From CAZDCZ01 sp964504155 (GTDB lineage: Bacteria > Bacteroidota > Bacteroidia > Bacteroidales > UBA12077): a stretch of DNA of 39,607 nucleotides. The notes under the pieces are model-generated. The model made no database searches. It had not been told where the DNA came from and worked only from the letters and a program-made list of their open reading frames with translations. Where the stretch lies: assembly GCA_964504155.1 (NCBI GenBank), contig CAZDCZ010000018.1, positions 1-39,607 of the forward strand, in the 5' to 3' direction. Positions 1 through 7,610 of the stretch are shown piece by piece (position 1 is the stretch's first letter; every line of letters starts with the position of its first letter). The translations under genes and the position numbers were made by a program.

Positions 1-116
1 ATATAGTATAAAATCAATGTATAATTAGTAAATATATTTAGAGTGAAAAATAATTTAAGTCCCGAAAAATTTAGAAATTATTAATGAGATGATTTCTAAT
101 ACAAGAACAGGTTTTA

Positions 117-258
117 AATATTGAGTCCACTCCGAAAAGCCGCTAAGAGGTTAACTTTATAAAAAGACTGAAAGCTATAAATCTGTACGTCAGTTTGTTA
201 TAAATCCGATAAGCGGCTATAAATTGACAACTATAGTTTTCGGAGTAGTCCCAATATT
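117..258. repeat. Long imperfect inverted repeat
   Basis: Bases 117-138 pair with 237-258 over 22 positions with three mismatches. The core is ACTCCGAAAA against TTTTCGGAGT. An inner stem GCCGCT (139-144) pairs with AGCGGC (212-217). The enclosed bases carry near-repeats of the octamer CTATAAAT (174-181, 217-224, with a variant near 198-205). The right arm ends exactly where the coding sense of the following membrane-protein fragment begins. It could be the end of an inserted element, a miniature transposon, or a structured RNA; I cannot tell which. Bases 1-116 show nothing recognisable. Confidence 0.5.
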
Positions 259-533
259 CAAGTTTTAATTTTTTATTATGGGGCTGGATAACTTTTGCAG
301 GAGGTCAGGGGGTATATTATGTATTGCTGAAATTTACAGAGTATAAGTATCCACATATTTCATGGTCTGTTGTAATAGTAGGGATAATTATTTATGTTGT
401 TGTTGGAATAGTTAAGGGGAAAAGGAGTAAAGTAATAAGTCATTTTGTGAGAATACATATTTATGTTTGGTGTGCGTTTAATTTGTTATATATAGTTTTT
501 TGTTATGCGTTAAGTAATTGGGGGTTAAAATAA
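249..533 (+). pseudogene. Truncated small integral membrane protein
   Basis: The frame is open from 249 to a stop at 531-533, with an in-frame stop at 246-248. Coherent coding starts at about 258 with a segment reading FNFLLWGWITF, then a short loop with KFTEYKYPHISW and two further hydrophobic stretches (SVVIVGIIIYVVVGIV and YVWCAFNLLYIVFCY). From memory, Bacteroidota have a family of ~190-residue multi-TM proteins with an N-terminal FYFLLWGW motif followed by a K-F-T-D/E-Y segment; this looks like an internal piece of such a protein, lacking the N-terminus and probably the last membrane segments. The only possible start inside the frame is a TTG at 324, which would remove the first membrane segment. 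The left break coincides with the inverted repeat at 117-258. The 3' end overlaps the 3' end of bioD by 9 bp on the opposite strand. The family link is recalled, not searched. Confidence 0.45.
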
Positions 534-1202
534 TTCCGAAAAATCAATATTTGTGTAATCATTGTTTTTAAAGAGGGGAACTTCTATTAATGGAACTCGA
601 GGAAAATGTTTCCTGAGAAATTTACCTATTACTTCTAAAGTATCTTTTTGAATAAATGAATTGTTAGCAGGATGATTATTATATATTAATCCTGCTAATT
701 TTATTTTTCGCTTATAACAAATTTCCAAACTCATTAAAGTGTGATTTATACTGCCTAATTTAGGAGAAGTTACTAAAATAAGCGGGTAATTGTGTTCTTC
801 AATAAAATCTATAATATTTACTTTGTTGTTGATGGGAACATGTAATCCTCCGGCTCCTTCGAGCAATACCGTGTCGAAATTATCGTTTAAAATTTTTGTG
901 TTTCTATCGATAATAGAACAGTCTATTTCTGTATTTTCGAGTTTAGCCGAGAGATGTGGCGAGGCAGGAAGTTTAAATACATAGGGGCAAGTAATTTTGT
1001 TTTTATCTTCGGCAAATAATATTTTATTCATTATTTTGCGGTGAGTAATAATATCGTCTGCAATACCACTAGTCCCTGTTTGTACTAGTTTTTGGGTAAT
1101 AATATTTTTGTTTATGCTTAATAAATACTTCGCTATTAAGCCGGTAGCAATTGTTTTTCCGCAATCGGTATCTATTCCGCTAATAAAATATGTTTTTTCC
1201 AT
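525..1202 (-). CDS. bioD: Dethiobiotin synthetase BioD
   Basis: ATP-dependent dethiobiotin synthetase, which closes the ureido ring of 7,8-diaminopelargonic acid with CO2 in the cytoplasm, the penultimate step of biotin synthesis. The 225-residue length is normal. The N-terminus has the family P-loop, here GIDTDCGKT in place of the usual GTDTxVGKT, and the middle has the signature EGAGGLHVPI. It is the last gene of the biotin operon and starts 2 bp after the bioC stop codon, so it is probably translated in coupling with bioC. The stop codon lies just inside a converging membrane-protein fragment. Identification is firm from the motifs and the operon. Confidence 0.95.
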   Translation of the reverse strand: MEKTYFISGIDTDCGKTIATGLIAKYLLSINKNIITQKLVQTGTSGIADDIITHRKIMNKILFAEDKNKITCPYVFKLPASPHLSAKLENTEIDCSIIDRNTKILNDNFDTVLLEGAGGLHVPINNKVNIIDFIEEHNYPLILVTSPKLGSINHTLMSLEICYKRKIKLAGLIYNNHPANNSFIQKDTLEVIGKFLRKHFPRVPLIEVPLFKNNDYTNIDFSELF

Positions 1203-1204
1203 TG

Positions 1205-1972
1205 TTATGATGTATATGTTTTTTGTGCAATAATATATATTGGATTATAGCTCAATTCAAATTTGGTTTGTGTATTATTTAATTCACGATATTTATAATC
1301 GAATGTTTTTAAATCTGATGCTTTCCATTTTTTATTAGAATTGCCGTTTACTCCGGTAAATTTCATATGTTTAAGTATCTGTATTGGCTCCGAGAAAGTT
1401 AATACATGATTCTCTTCAAAAATATTTTTTACCTGAAAATTTTTCGATACTATTTTGTTTATTTGCTCAATCGATAGATATTCTAATCCGCTATTAGTTG
1501 TTGCGCGTATTTCTTTCAAATTCTTAGGGCCAAAAGTTGTAAAAGCTAATATGCCGCCGGGAGCTAATAAATTATATGTTTTATTAATGAATGTTTCAAA
1601 ATTATTGAACCATTGAAAAGTTGATGTAGAGATAATTAAATCTAAGTTATTCTCAAAATTAATATTTTCAGCATCTCCGCCAAGAAATACCCAATTTGAG
1701 AATTTTCTTTTATCGAAAATAGATTTGATATTTTCAATATTTTCTTCAACAATATCGTTAATAAGATATTCTGTTGGAGAAAAATTATTAATAAAATCGC
1801 GTGTAAGAAATCCTGTTCCACATCCTATTTCAAGAACTTTTTTAGTTTTTATAGAATATTTTTTGAGTTCGAAAATAAAATTACTGCATATTTTTTCCTG
1901 AACAGTAGCATTTGTATTGTAAGTGCTTACACTTTTACGAAAACAATTTTTCACCCTTTCTTTATCAACCAT
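1205..1972 (-). CDS. bioC: Malonyl-ACP O-methyltransferase BioC
   Basis: SAM-dependent methyltransferase that methylates the free carboxyl of malonyl-ACP so that fatty acid synthesis can build the pimeloyl chain of biotin. The 255-residue protein has the class I motif I as VLEIGCGTGFLTRDF near residue 45 and a motif LDLIISTSTFQWFNN near residue 110, where the W-F pair is typical of BioC. A proline/glycine turn LLAPGGILAFTTFG follows. It lies between bioG and bioD in the operon, 21 bp after bioG. BioC and the esterase BioG form the entry and exit of the methyl-ester route to pimeloyl-ACP. Confidence 0.93.
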   Translation of the reverse strand: MVDKERVKNCFRKSVSTYNTNATVQEKICSNFIFELKKYSIKTKKVLEIGCGTGFLTRDFINNFSPTEYLINDIVEENIENIKSIFDKRKFSNWVFLGGDAENINFENNLDLIISTSTFQWFNNFETFINKTYNLLAPGGILAFTTFGPKNLKEIRATTNSGLEYLSIEQINKIVSKNFQVKNIFEENHVLTFSEPIQILKHMKFTGVNGNSNKKWKASDLKTFDYKYRELNNTQTKFELSYNPIYIIAQKTYTS

Positions 1973-1993
1973 AATAAATTATAATTTTTGCGA

Positions 1994-2665
1994 TTAAAAT
2001 TTCTCATTAATAATGTCATCCCAAGTTTCTGTTTGTGTAAATGGAAAATGTGGAATATTTGTAATTAATAATTTCGTTTTTGCTTTTTGTACCCAAAATT
2101 GCTTTTGATTTTTAATTGTGAATATCTGGTCTTTTTCTCCGCAAATAGCTGTATCCCAATTAAATGTAGTTATAGATTCGTGTTTTAGAATTTTGTCCGT
2201 TAAATATAATATTTCGTTCTTCTGGTCTGCCGATTCTCTTTTTGGAAGGCAATCGGAAAAATCGTTAAGACATGTTTTTCCACTGAACATACGTAGCCAA
2301 AATTTCTGTTTATTTTTATCATTCCAATTATTTGCTGTTCCTTCAAATATATTTTTTGGAATACCGTACATATTATCGATAGGTAATGAGGTTCCGTTTA
2401 TGGCAATGCTTTTCTCTATTTTTATTTCTACGTTATTAATAATTCGTTCTGCAGCCCATACTCCAAGCGACCACGCAATAACATATATCTTATCGTAACT
2501 ATCGTAATTATTATCAAAATATTTTATATCGGTATAGTTATTAAACATACAAATGTCGTAGCCCAAGGGCTTAATGTGTTGTACTATATTTTTATCCATT
2601 CCCCAACCATTGAAGAAAAGAATTAATTTCTTAGCAGAGTTTTTATTTATCCAAGTTATGTTCAT
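1994..2665 (-). CDS. bioG: Pimeloyl-ACP methyl ester esterase BioG
   Basis: Alpha/beta hydrolase that removes the methyl group from pimeloyl-ACP methyl ester, ending chain elongation. The 223-residue protein begins with an oxyanion-type segment LILFFNGWGMD and has the nucleophile elbow AWSLGVWAA at about residues 65-73; the catalytic histidine is probably in NIPHFPFTQ near residue 205. The sequence is the BioG type rather than BioH, consistent with its position. It overlaps bioF by four bases (ATGA), which indicates translational coupling. Many Bacteroidota use BioG, in some species fused to BioC; here they are separate adjacent genes. Confidence 0.9.
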   Translation of the reverse strand: MNITWINKNSAKKLILFFNGWGMDKNIVQHIKPLGYDICMFNNYTDIKYFDNNYDSYDKIYVIAWSLGVWAAERIINNVEIKIEKSIAINGTSLPIDNMYGIPKNIFEGTANNWNDKNKQKFWLRMFSGKTCLNDFSDCLPKRESADQKNEILYLTDKILKHESITTFNWDTAICGEKDQIFTIKNQKQFWVQKAKTKLLITNIPHFPFTQTETWDDIINEKF

Positions 2666-3798
2666 AAAATATTGTGTTCTTGTTTTATATTATTAATTGC
2701 ATTTGTAATATTAATAATGTCGGTATTCTGCAAATCGGCTTTTATCGAGAACCGTAGTCGTGCTGTTCCTTTTGGTACAGTAGGATGCCTTATGGGTAAT
2801 ACAAAGAAACCTTGGTTTTGTAATTCTTCTGCAAATTGTATTGCAATATCATTCTCTCCTAAAATAATAGGGATAATATTACTTTCGTGAGTTTCGATGT
2901 TTAAGTTTGCACAAAAGGTTTTAGTGTATTCTTTTAAGCGTTTTCTTTCTTCCGAAAAACCAGGTAATTTATTAATAATAAAATTTGTCCATGCAACATT
3001 TATCGGTGGTAGAGCTGTTGTGTAAATCAGACTACGCGATGTGTTAATTAAATATTTTTTTATCACATCATTACAAATTGCAAATGCACCTTGCGATGCT
3101 AAAGCTTTACCAAAAGTACCGACAATAATATCGATATCGCTTATTAACGATAATTCTTCGGCATAGCCCAATCCGTTGTTTCCGCGAGCTCCAACCGCAT
3201 GAGCTTCGTCTAAATACAGTATTGCATTATACTTATTTTTTATCTCAACTAACCGTTTTATATCAGTAATATCTCCATCCATGCTAAAAATGCTTTCGCT
3301 GATAATAAAAATCTTTTCTTTTCTTTTCGAATATTTCTCGAGTAATCGAATAAGATGTTCGTAATCTTTATGATTGTATCGTTTTGTTTCGGAATTGCAC
3401 AATTTTAATCCGTCAATAATACTGGCATGAACAGATTTGTCGGCTAATATTAAATCGTTCTTTCCACATAATGCCGGTAATATTCCAACATTTGCATGAT
3501 AACCGCTATTGAAAACAAGACATGCTTCACGCTGATATAGATTTGCTAAATTATTTTCAAGTTTCTGATATTCTTTATGATTTCCGGTTAGTAACCGAGA
3601 TGAGGAAGAACTGAAATTCAAATTGAAGAAATCAGAGTTTTCAATAAATTCTCTTTTTAATTCTTTGTTCGATGCTAAACCAAGATAATCGTTAGACGAA
3701 AAATTTATTAAATCCCCATCATCAGAAGATTGTCGTAAGCTTCTGTAATTAGAATTTATTTTTAATGTATTTAGTATTTCAGAATAATATTTATACAT
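2662..3798 (-). CDS. bioF: 8-amino-7-oxononanoate synthase BioF
   Basis: PLP-dependent enzyme that condenses pimeloyl-ACP (or -CoA) with alanine to give 8-amino-7-oxononanoate. The length of 378 residues fits the alpha-oxoamine synthase family. Visible signatures are the N-terminal SSNDYLGLA, the segment FNSGYHANVG, the PLP-contacting LYLDEAHAVGARG, and the Schiff-base lysine in VGTFGKALASQGAF near residue 230. The carboxy end has the family pattern PTVPKGTARLRFSI. It lies 5 bp after bioA and overlaps bioG. The synteny and motifs distinguish it from the related Kbl and HemA enzymes. Confidence 0.95.
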   Translation of the reverse strand: MYKYYSEILNTLKINSNYRSLRQSSDDGDLINFSSNDYLGLASNKELKREFIENSDFFNLNFSSSSSRLLTGNHKEYQKLENNLANLYQREACLVFNSGYHANVGILPALCGKNDLILADKSVHASIIDGLKLCNSETKRYNHKDYEHLIRLLEKYSKRKEKIFIISESIFSMDGDITDIKRLVEIKNKYNAILYLDEAHAVGARGNNGLGYAEELSLISDIDIIVGTFGKALASQGAFAICNDVIKKYLINTSRSLIYTTALPPINVAWTNFIINKLPGFSEERKRLKEYTKTFCANLNIETHESNIIPIILGENDIAIQFAEELQNQGFFVLPIRHPTVPKGTARLRFSIKADLQNTDIINITNAINNIKQEHNIL

Positions 3799-3803
3799 AA
3801 GGA

Positions 3804-5084
3804 CTAATTATTTTTCACAACTTTTAATAATGATTGGGTTAATGTCTTTAGTTCTTTTGGGCTAATAATATATGGTGGCATAATATAAACCAGCTTACCG
3901 AAAGGACGTACCCATATGCCATGGTCGATAAATTCTTTTTGAATTTTTCCCATATTTACATTATGTTTCATCTCAATAACTCCAATAGCACCCAAAACAC
4001 GTACATCAGCCACATTATCGTATTTTTTTGCATCAGATAAATTATCTTTTAATTGTTTTTCAATGCTTTTTATTTTCTCTTCCCAGTTGTACGATAATAA
4101 CAGATTTATATTTGCTAAAGCAATAGAGCAAGCCAATGGATTGCCCATAAAAGTAGGCCCATGCATAAAAACTCCGGGCTTACCTGTCGATATTATATCT
4201 GCAATTTTATTACTTGCAAGTGTTGCAGCTAATGTTAAGTAGCCTCCTGTTAGAGCTTTCCCAACGCACATAATGTCGGGTTCGATATTAGCATGATTGC
4301 ATGCAAAGAGTTTGCCTGTACGTCCAAATCCTGTTGCTATTTCATCGGCAATAAGTAGAATATTATATTCATCGCATAATTGTTTTACTTCGACAAGATA
4401 TTGTGGATGATAAAAGTGCATCCCTCCGGCGCCTTGTACTATTGGTTCTAAAATTATTGCTGCAATTTTTTTATGTTTTTTTTCAATAATTTTTTTCAAC
4501 GATTTTATGTCATTATTATCATATTTATCGTAAAAACCACATTTTGGAGATTGAGCAAAATTTTGTTCAGGAAGTGCTCCTTTAAATATTTGATGCATTC
4601 CTGTTTCGGGGTCGCATACCGACATAGCATGCCAAGTATCACCATGATAGCCCTTACGCAGAGATAGGAACTCTTTTTTCGATTGGTTTTTTAATGAATG
4701 CCAATATTGGAGTGCCATTTTCATTGCCACTTCTACTGCTACAGAACCCGAATCGGAGAAAAAGACTTTCTGTAAATTCGAAGGTGTAATATCTATTAGT
4801 TTCTTTGCTAAATTAACTGCCGGTTCGTGAGTTATGCCACCAAACATTACATGCGACATATTATCTATCTGATTTTTTGCAGCATCATTTAACACTTTGT
4901 TATTATATCCGTGAATGGCTGACCACCAGCTCGACATACCGTCGATAATTTTTTTACCATTAGCCAATTCCAGATATACACCATTAGCTCTTTTTACTTG
5001 GTAGCATGGTAATGGATTAATTGTTGATGTATATGGATGCCATATATGTTGTTTGTCGTATTCGAGTATATCTGTAGTGTTCAT
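3804..5084 (-). CDS. bioA: DAPA aminotransferase BioA
   Basis: Adenosylmethionine-8-amino-7-oxononanoate aminotransferase, a class III PLP aminotransferase that uses SAM as amino donor to make 7,8-diaminopelargonate. I chose the ATG at 5084 (426 residues), because the protein then begins close to the family start, with DKQHIWHPYTS following; the frame also extends to a TTG at 5105. Signatures include DGMSSWWSAIHGY, GYHGDTWHAMSV, the cofactor aspartate in LLIADEIATGFGRTG, and the PLP lysine in CVGKALTGGYL near residue 275. It is the second gene of the operon, directly after bioB. Confidence 0.95.
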   Translation of the reverse strand: MNTTDILEYDKQHIWHPYTSTINPLPCYQVKRANGVYLELANGKKIIDGMSSWWSAIHGYNNKVLNDAAKNQIDNMSHVMFGGITHEPAVNLAKKLIDITPSNLQKVFFSDSGSVAVEVAMKMALQYWHSLKNQSKKEFLSLRKGYHGDTWHAMSVCDPETGMHQIFKGALPEQNFAQSPKCGFYDKYDNNDIKSLKKIIEKKHKKIAAIILEPIVQGAGGMHFYHPQYLVEVKQLCDEYNILLIADEIATGFGRTGKLFACNHANIEPDIMCVGKALTGGYLTLAATLASNKIADIISTGKPGVFMHGPTFMGNPLACSIALANINLLLSYNWEEKIKSIEKQLKDNLSDAKKYDNVADVRVLGAIGVIEMKHNVNMGKIQKEFIDHGIWVRPFGKLVYIMPPYIISPKELKTLTQSLLKVVKNN

Positions 5085-5116
5085 AATTTTTATTTCAAAA
5101 GTCAAATAATTAATAT

Positions 5117-6082
5117 TTAAATTGAAAACCCTGCGTCTTCAAAATTTTTAATATCATCTTTTACAGTACTACCTAATGTTGTTAGTAAATCTCCAACTAT
5201 CGACGCATTAATTCCGGCTTTTAGTGCTTTATGTTGATAGTCTTGAATTAATAATCGTCCACCTGCAAAACGTAACATGGCATCGGGATTTATAAATCGG
5301 AAAAGTGCAATAGATGTGAGTACTTCTTCTTCGCTAATTTGTTTTATACCATAAAGCTTAGTTCCTTTTATAGGATTTAAAATATTTATTGGAATAGATT
5401 TTATATTCAAATCACGCAAAGTAAATGCTAGTTCTATTCGTTGTTTGAATGTTTCGCCCATTCCAATAATTCCACCCGAACAAGTATTTAAACCTATTTC
5501 TTGAGCCAATTTTAAGGTTTCTATCTTTTCGTCTATTGTATGTGTAGTGCAAAGATTTCTGAAATGCGATGGTGCTGTCTCTAAATTACAATGATAGTTT
5601 TCTACACCGGCATTTTTTAGTTCAATTAATTGTTCTTTGTTTAATAAACCCATCGAAGCGCATAAACCAATATTAGTGTTTTGTTTAATTTTATCGTAAA
5701 TATTTATTAGCGATTCTAAATCGGTATTATTTACTTTTCTACCACTAGTAACTAGAGAATGTTTACTTACTTTGCAGTTAACGCTTCTTGTTGCATGTTC
5801 AACAGCAATCTCAGAATCGATAATCTTATATATATCAATTTGGGAATTGTTATGTGCCGATTGGCTGCACCATTTACAATCTTCTGAACATAAACCCGAT
5901 TTGGCATTTGTTATAGAGCATAGTTCAAATTTATTGCTGCAGAAGTGTTTCCTTATATTATTTGCCGAATTATATAATGTGTATTTGTGTTTTGTTGTTG
6001 AGAGTTTTAAAGCTTCGTCAAAATTTATTTTATTTCCGACAATAATTTTTTTCTCGAGATTTATAATTTCGTCTTTTTTCAT
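5117..6082 (-). CDS. bioB: Biotin synthase BioB (radical SAM)
   Basis: Radical SAM enzyme that inserts sulfur into dethiobiotin. The 321-residue protein has the [4Fe-4S] SAM-binding CxxxCxxC motif as CSEDCKWCSQS at about residues 65-75. Also visible are YHCNLETAPSHF, GGIIGMGE and the C-terminal LRFAGGR that belongs to the [2Fe-2S] site (the family uses Cys, Cys, Cys and Arg). It is the first gene of the biotin operon. Its ATG lies 12 bp after the stop of a leader-like ORF and 15 bp past the U-tract of a strong terminator hairpin, which leaves little room for a separate promoter. Confidence 0.96.
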   Translation of the reverse strand: MKKDEIINLEKKIIVGNKINFDEALKLSTTKHKYTLYNSANNIRKHFCSNKFELCSITNAKSGLCSEDCKWCSQSAHNNSQIDIYKIIDSEIAVEHATRSVNCKVSKHSLVTSGRKVNNTDLESLINIYDKIKQNTNIGLCASMGLLNKEQLIELKNAGVENYHCNLETAPSHFRNLCTTHTIDEKIETLKLAQEIGLNTCSGGIIGMGETFKQRIELAFTLRDLNIKSIPINILNPIKGTKLYGIKQISEEEVLTSIALFRFINPDAMLRFAGGRLLIQDYQHKALKAGINASIVGDLLTTLGSTVKDDIKNFEDAGFSI

Positions 6083-6094
6083 TAATTAAAATTT

Positions 6095-6508
6095 TTACAT
6101 AAAAAACCCTGTCGAAATAACATTGTTATTTGCGACAGGGTTTGAATAAACGTGTTTATATTTTAAGTTTAATATAATTTTATTTGCATGATTTATCTTA
6201 TCGTTATTAGCCGAAATAAAAGATAAAAATATAGTGCTAATTGTATCAATAATCGATAAAAGTGGCAATAATAATAGTAATGTTATTTCATCAGAAAATA
6301 GTTGAATTATGTTATTTGTATTTCCATTCGATGAAAAATTCAATATACATTCCGACGAGTTAGCTTTTTTAATAGCTTGATTACTTGTATCAATAGAAAG
6401 ATGTCCAATCTTAATAATCATGCCAAGTGAAGAGAATATTGCATAGCTTTTCCCTGTCCATTTTTTAAAGACTATTGGTAATGATAATATGTTTGAATTA
6501 TTTTTCAT
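6095..6508 (-). CDS. Leader-like ORF in front of bioB
   Basis: A 137-codon frame from the ATG at 6508; a TTG at 6520 is also in frame but lies inside a promoter-like box. Residues ~8-35 contain VFKKWTGKSYAIFSSLG followed by IKIGHLSID. I recall the pattern W-x-x-K-x-Y-A-x-F-x-S-L…I-G-x-L-S from Bacteroidales ORFs, sometimes at the start of TonB-dependent receptor genes, but cannot verify this. The middle has a hydrophobic run LLLLLPLLSIIDTISTIFLSF that could be membrane-associated. The last 15 codons are overlapped by a perfect terminator hairpin, and the stop is 12 bp before the bioB start. It may be a true small protein, or a cis-acting leader whose translation controls the biotin operon. 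Function unknown. Confidence 0.5.
   Translation of the reverse strand: MKNNSNILSLPIVFKKWTGKSYAIFSSLGMIIKIGHLSIDTSNQAIKKANSSECILNFSSNGNTNNIIQLFSDEITLLLLLPLLSIIDTISTIFLSFISANNDKINHANKIILNLKYKHVYSNPVANNNVISTGFFM
6098..6143 (-). terminator. Strong hairpin terminator or attenuator before bioB
   Basis: Bases 6104-6114 pair with 6133-6143 (11 bp, core CCCTGTCG/CGACAGGG), and 6115-6121 pair with 6125-6131 (7 bp) across one bulged base, with a 3-base loop. On the minus strand the stem is followed by six T residues. It sits inside the 3' end of the leader ORF and 21 bp before the bioB ATG. The structure is plain; that it conditionally controls the biotin operon is inference. Confidence 0.8.
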
Positions 6509-6517
6509 TTGAGCCGA

Positions 6518-6525
6518 CAAATATA
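6518..6525 (-). promoter_or_regulatory. Candidate Bacteroidota -7 box for leader and bio operon
   Basis: On the minus strand the octamer TATATTTG matches the Bacteroidota primary-sigma -7 consensus TAnnTTTG. It lies 9 bp upstream of the leader ORF ATG and just after the hairpin that would end purC transcription. No good -33 TTTG element is seen at the expected distance, so support is partial. If it is real, the leader transcript has almost no 5' untranslated region. Confidence 0.4.
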
Positions 6526-6533
6526 AATAAAAT

Positions 6534-6554
6534 AAGGGAGTAATTAACTCCCTT
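6534..6554 (-). terminator. Probable purC terminator
   Basis: AAGGGAGT (6534-6541) pairs perfectly with ACTCCCTT (6547-6554) around a 5-base loop, and the minus-strand sequence after it is T-rich (ATTTTATTTATATT). It is about 95 bp past the purC stop codon and just upstream of the candidate promoter for the biotin leader, so it would insulate the two operons. Confidence 0.6.
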
Positions 6555-6647
6555 GTTTTATGTTATGCAAACGAAAAAGGCTTATATTAATATAATAAAA
6601 AGTGCTTTTATTTGTTTATAAATAAATCCGAACTATGTCTTATGGAT

Positions 6648-7595
6648 TTACATATTTTTTAAAAAATTTGTAATATTATCTTCGATTCTATCGCTAATAT
6701 TTTCTACCGATTCTTTTACAAATTTATCTCCTGTAATTTTTTCGTATAGTTCAATATATCTATCAGATACTTGATTAATGAATTCTTTGTTTATCTCAGG
6801 AATTTCTTGTCCTTCTTTTCCTTGGAAATTATTTTCGATTAACCATTCACGAACAAATTCTTTCGATAATTGTTTTTGTGGTTCGTTATTATTGAATCGT
6901 TTTTCGTAACCCTCCAGATAAAAATAGCGAGAAGAGTCAGGAGTATGAATTTCGTCGATAAGATATATTTTGTTCCCTTTTTTGCCAAATTCGTATTTTG
7001 TGTCAACTAAAATTAAACCTTTTTCGGTGGCAATTTGTGTTCCTCTTTCGAATAATTGAAGAGTATAATCTTCAAGTTTTTCGTAATCTTCTATCGAAAC
7101 AAGTCCTTGTTTAATAATCTCTTCTTTCGAGATATCTTCATCGTGTCCAATGTCGGCTTTTGTTGTAGGAGTGATAATTGGTTTTTCAAATTTCTGATGT
7201 TCTTTCATTCCTTCGGGAAGTGCAATGCCGCATATTTCACGTTTCCCTTCTTTATATTCTCTCCAGGCATGTCCTGTAAGATATCCACGAACAACCATTT
7301 CTACTTTAAATGGCTCGGCTAAATGACCAAACATTACGTTTGGATCGGGAGTTGCTATTTTCCAATTTGGAACAATATCGGTTGTTGCATCGAGAAATTT
7401 ATCAGCAATTTGGTTTAAAACTTGACCTTTGTAAGGTATTCCTTTCGGAAGGATTACATCAAAAGCAGAAATTCTATCGCTAACAACCATAATTATATAG
7501 TTGTTGTTAATTGTATATACATCACGGACCTTACCTTTATATACTTTTGTTTGATTAGGTAAATTAAAATCTGTTTTAACTAAAGCTTGGTTCAT
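6648..7595 (-). CDS. purC: SAICAR synthetase PurC
   Basis: Phosphoribosylaminoimidazole-succinocarboxamide synthase, which joins aspartate to CAIR with ATP in purine biosynthesis. The 315-residue protein has the N-terminal KVYKGKVRDVY, the motif VVSDRISAFDVILP near residue 40, the SAICAR signature VVRGYLTGHAWREY near residue 105, and LILVDTKYEFGK plus EIHTPDSSRYF in the C-terminal half. This is the longer form seen in eukaryote-like and many Bacteroidota enzymes rather than the ~240-residue E. coli type. It starts 15 bp after the phoH stop and is probably cotranscribed with it. Confidence 0.96.
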   Translation of the reverse strand: MNQALVKTDFNLPNQTKVYKGKVRDVYTINNNYIIMVVSDRISAFDVILPKGIPYKGQVLNQIADKFLDATTDIVPNWKIATPDPNVMFGHLAEPFKVEMVVRGYLTGHAWREYKEGKREICGIALPEGMKEHQKFEKPIITPTTKADIGHDEDISKEEIIKQGLVSIEDYEKLEDYTLQLFERGTQIATEKGLILVDTKYEFGKKGNKIYLIDEIHTPDSSRYFYLEGYEKRFNNNEPQKQLSKEFVREWLIENNFQGKEGQEIPEINKEFINQVSDRYIELYEKITGDKFVKESVENISDRIEDNITNFLKNM

Positions 7596-7610
7596 ATTTT
7601 TTTTTTAAGA

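Noticed and set aside
319..330. ATG at 319 as the start of the membrane fragment
   Set aside because: It is out of frame and meets a stop after three codons; coding sense also extends upstream of it in the true frame.
6095..6520. Biotin riboswitch or BirA operator upstream of bioB
   Set aside because: No natural biotin riboswitch is known to me, and I see no long spaced palindrome of BirA type; the visible elements are an ORF and a terminator.
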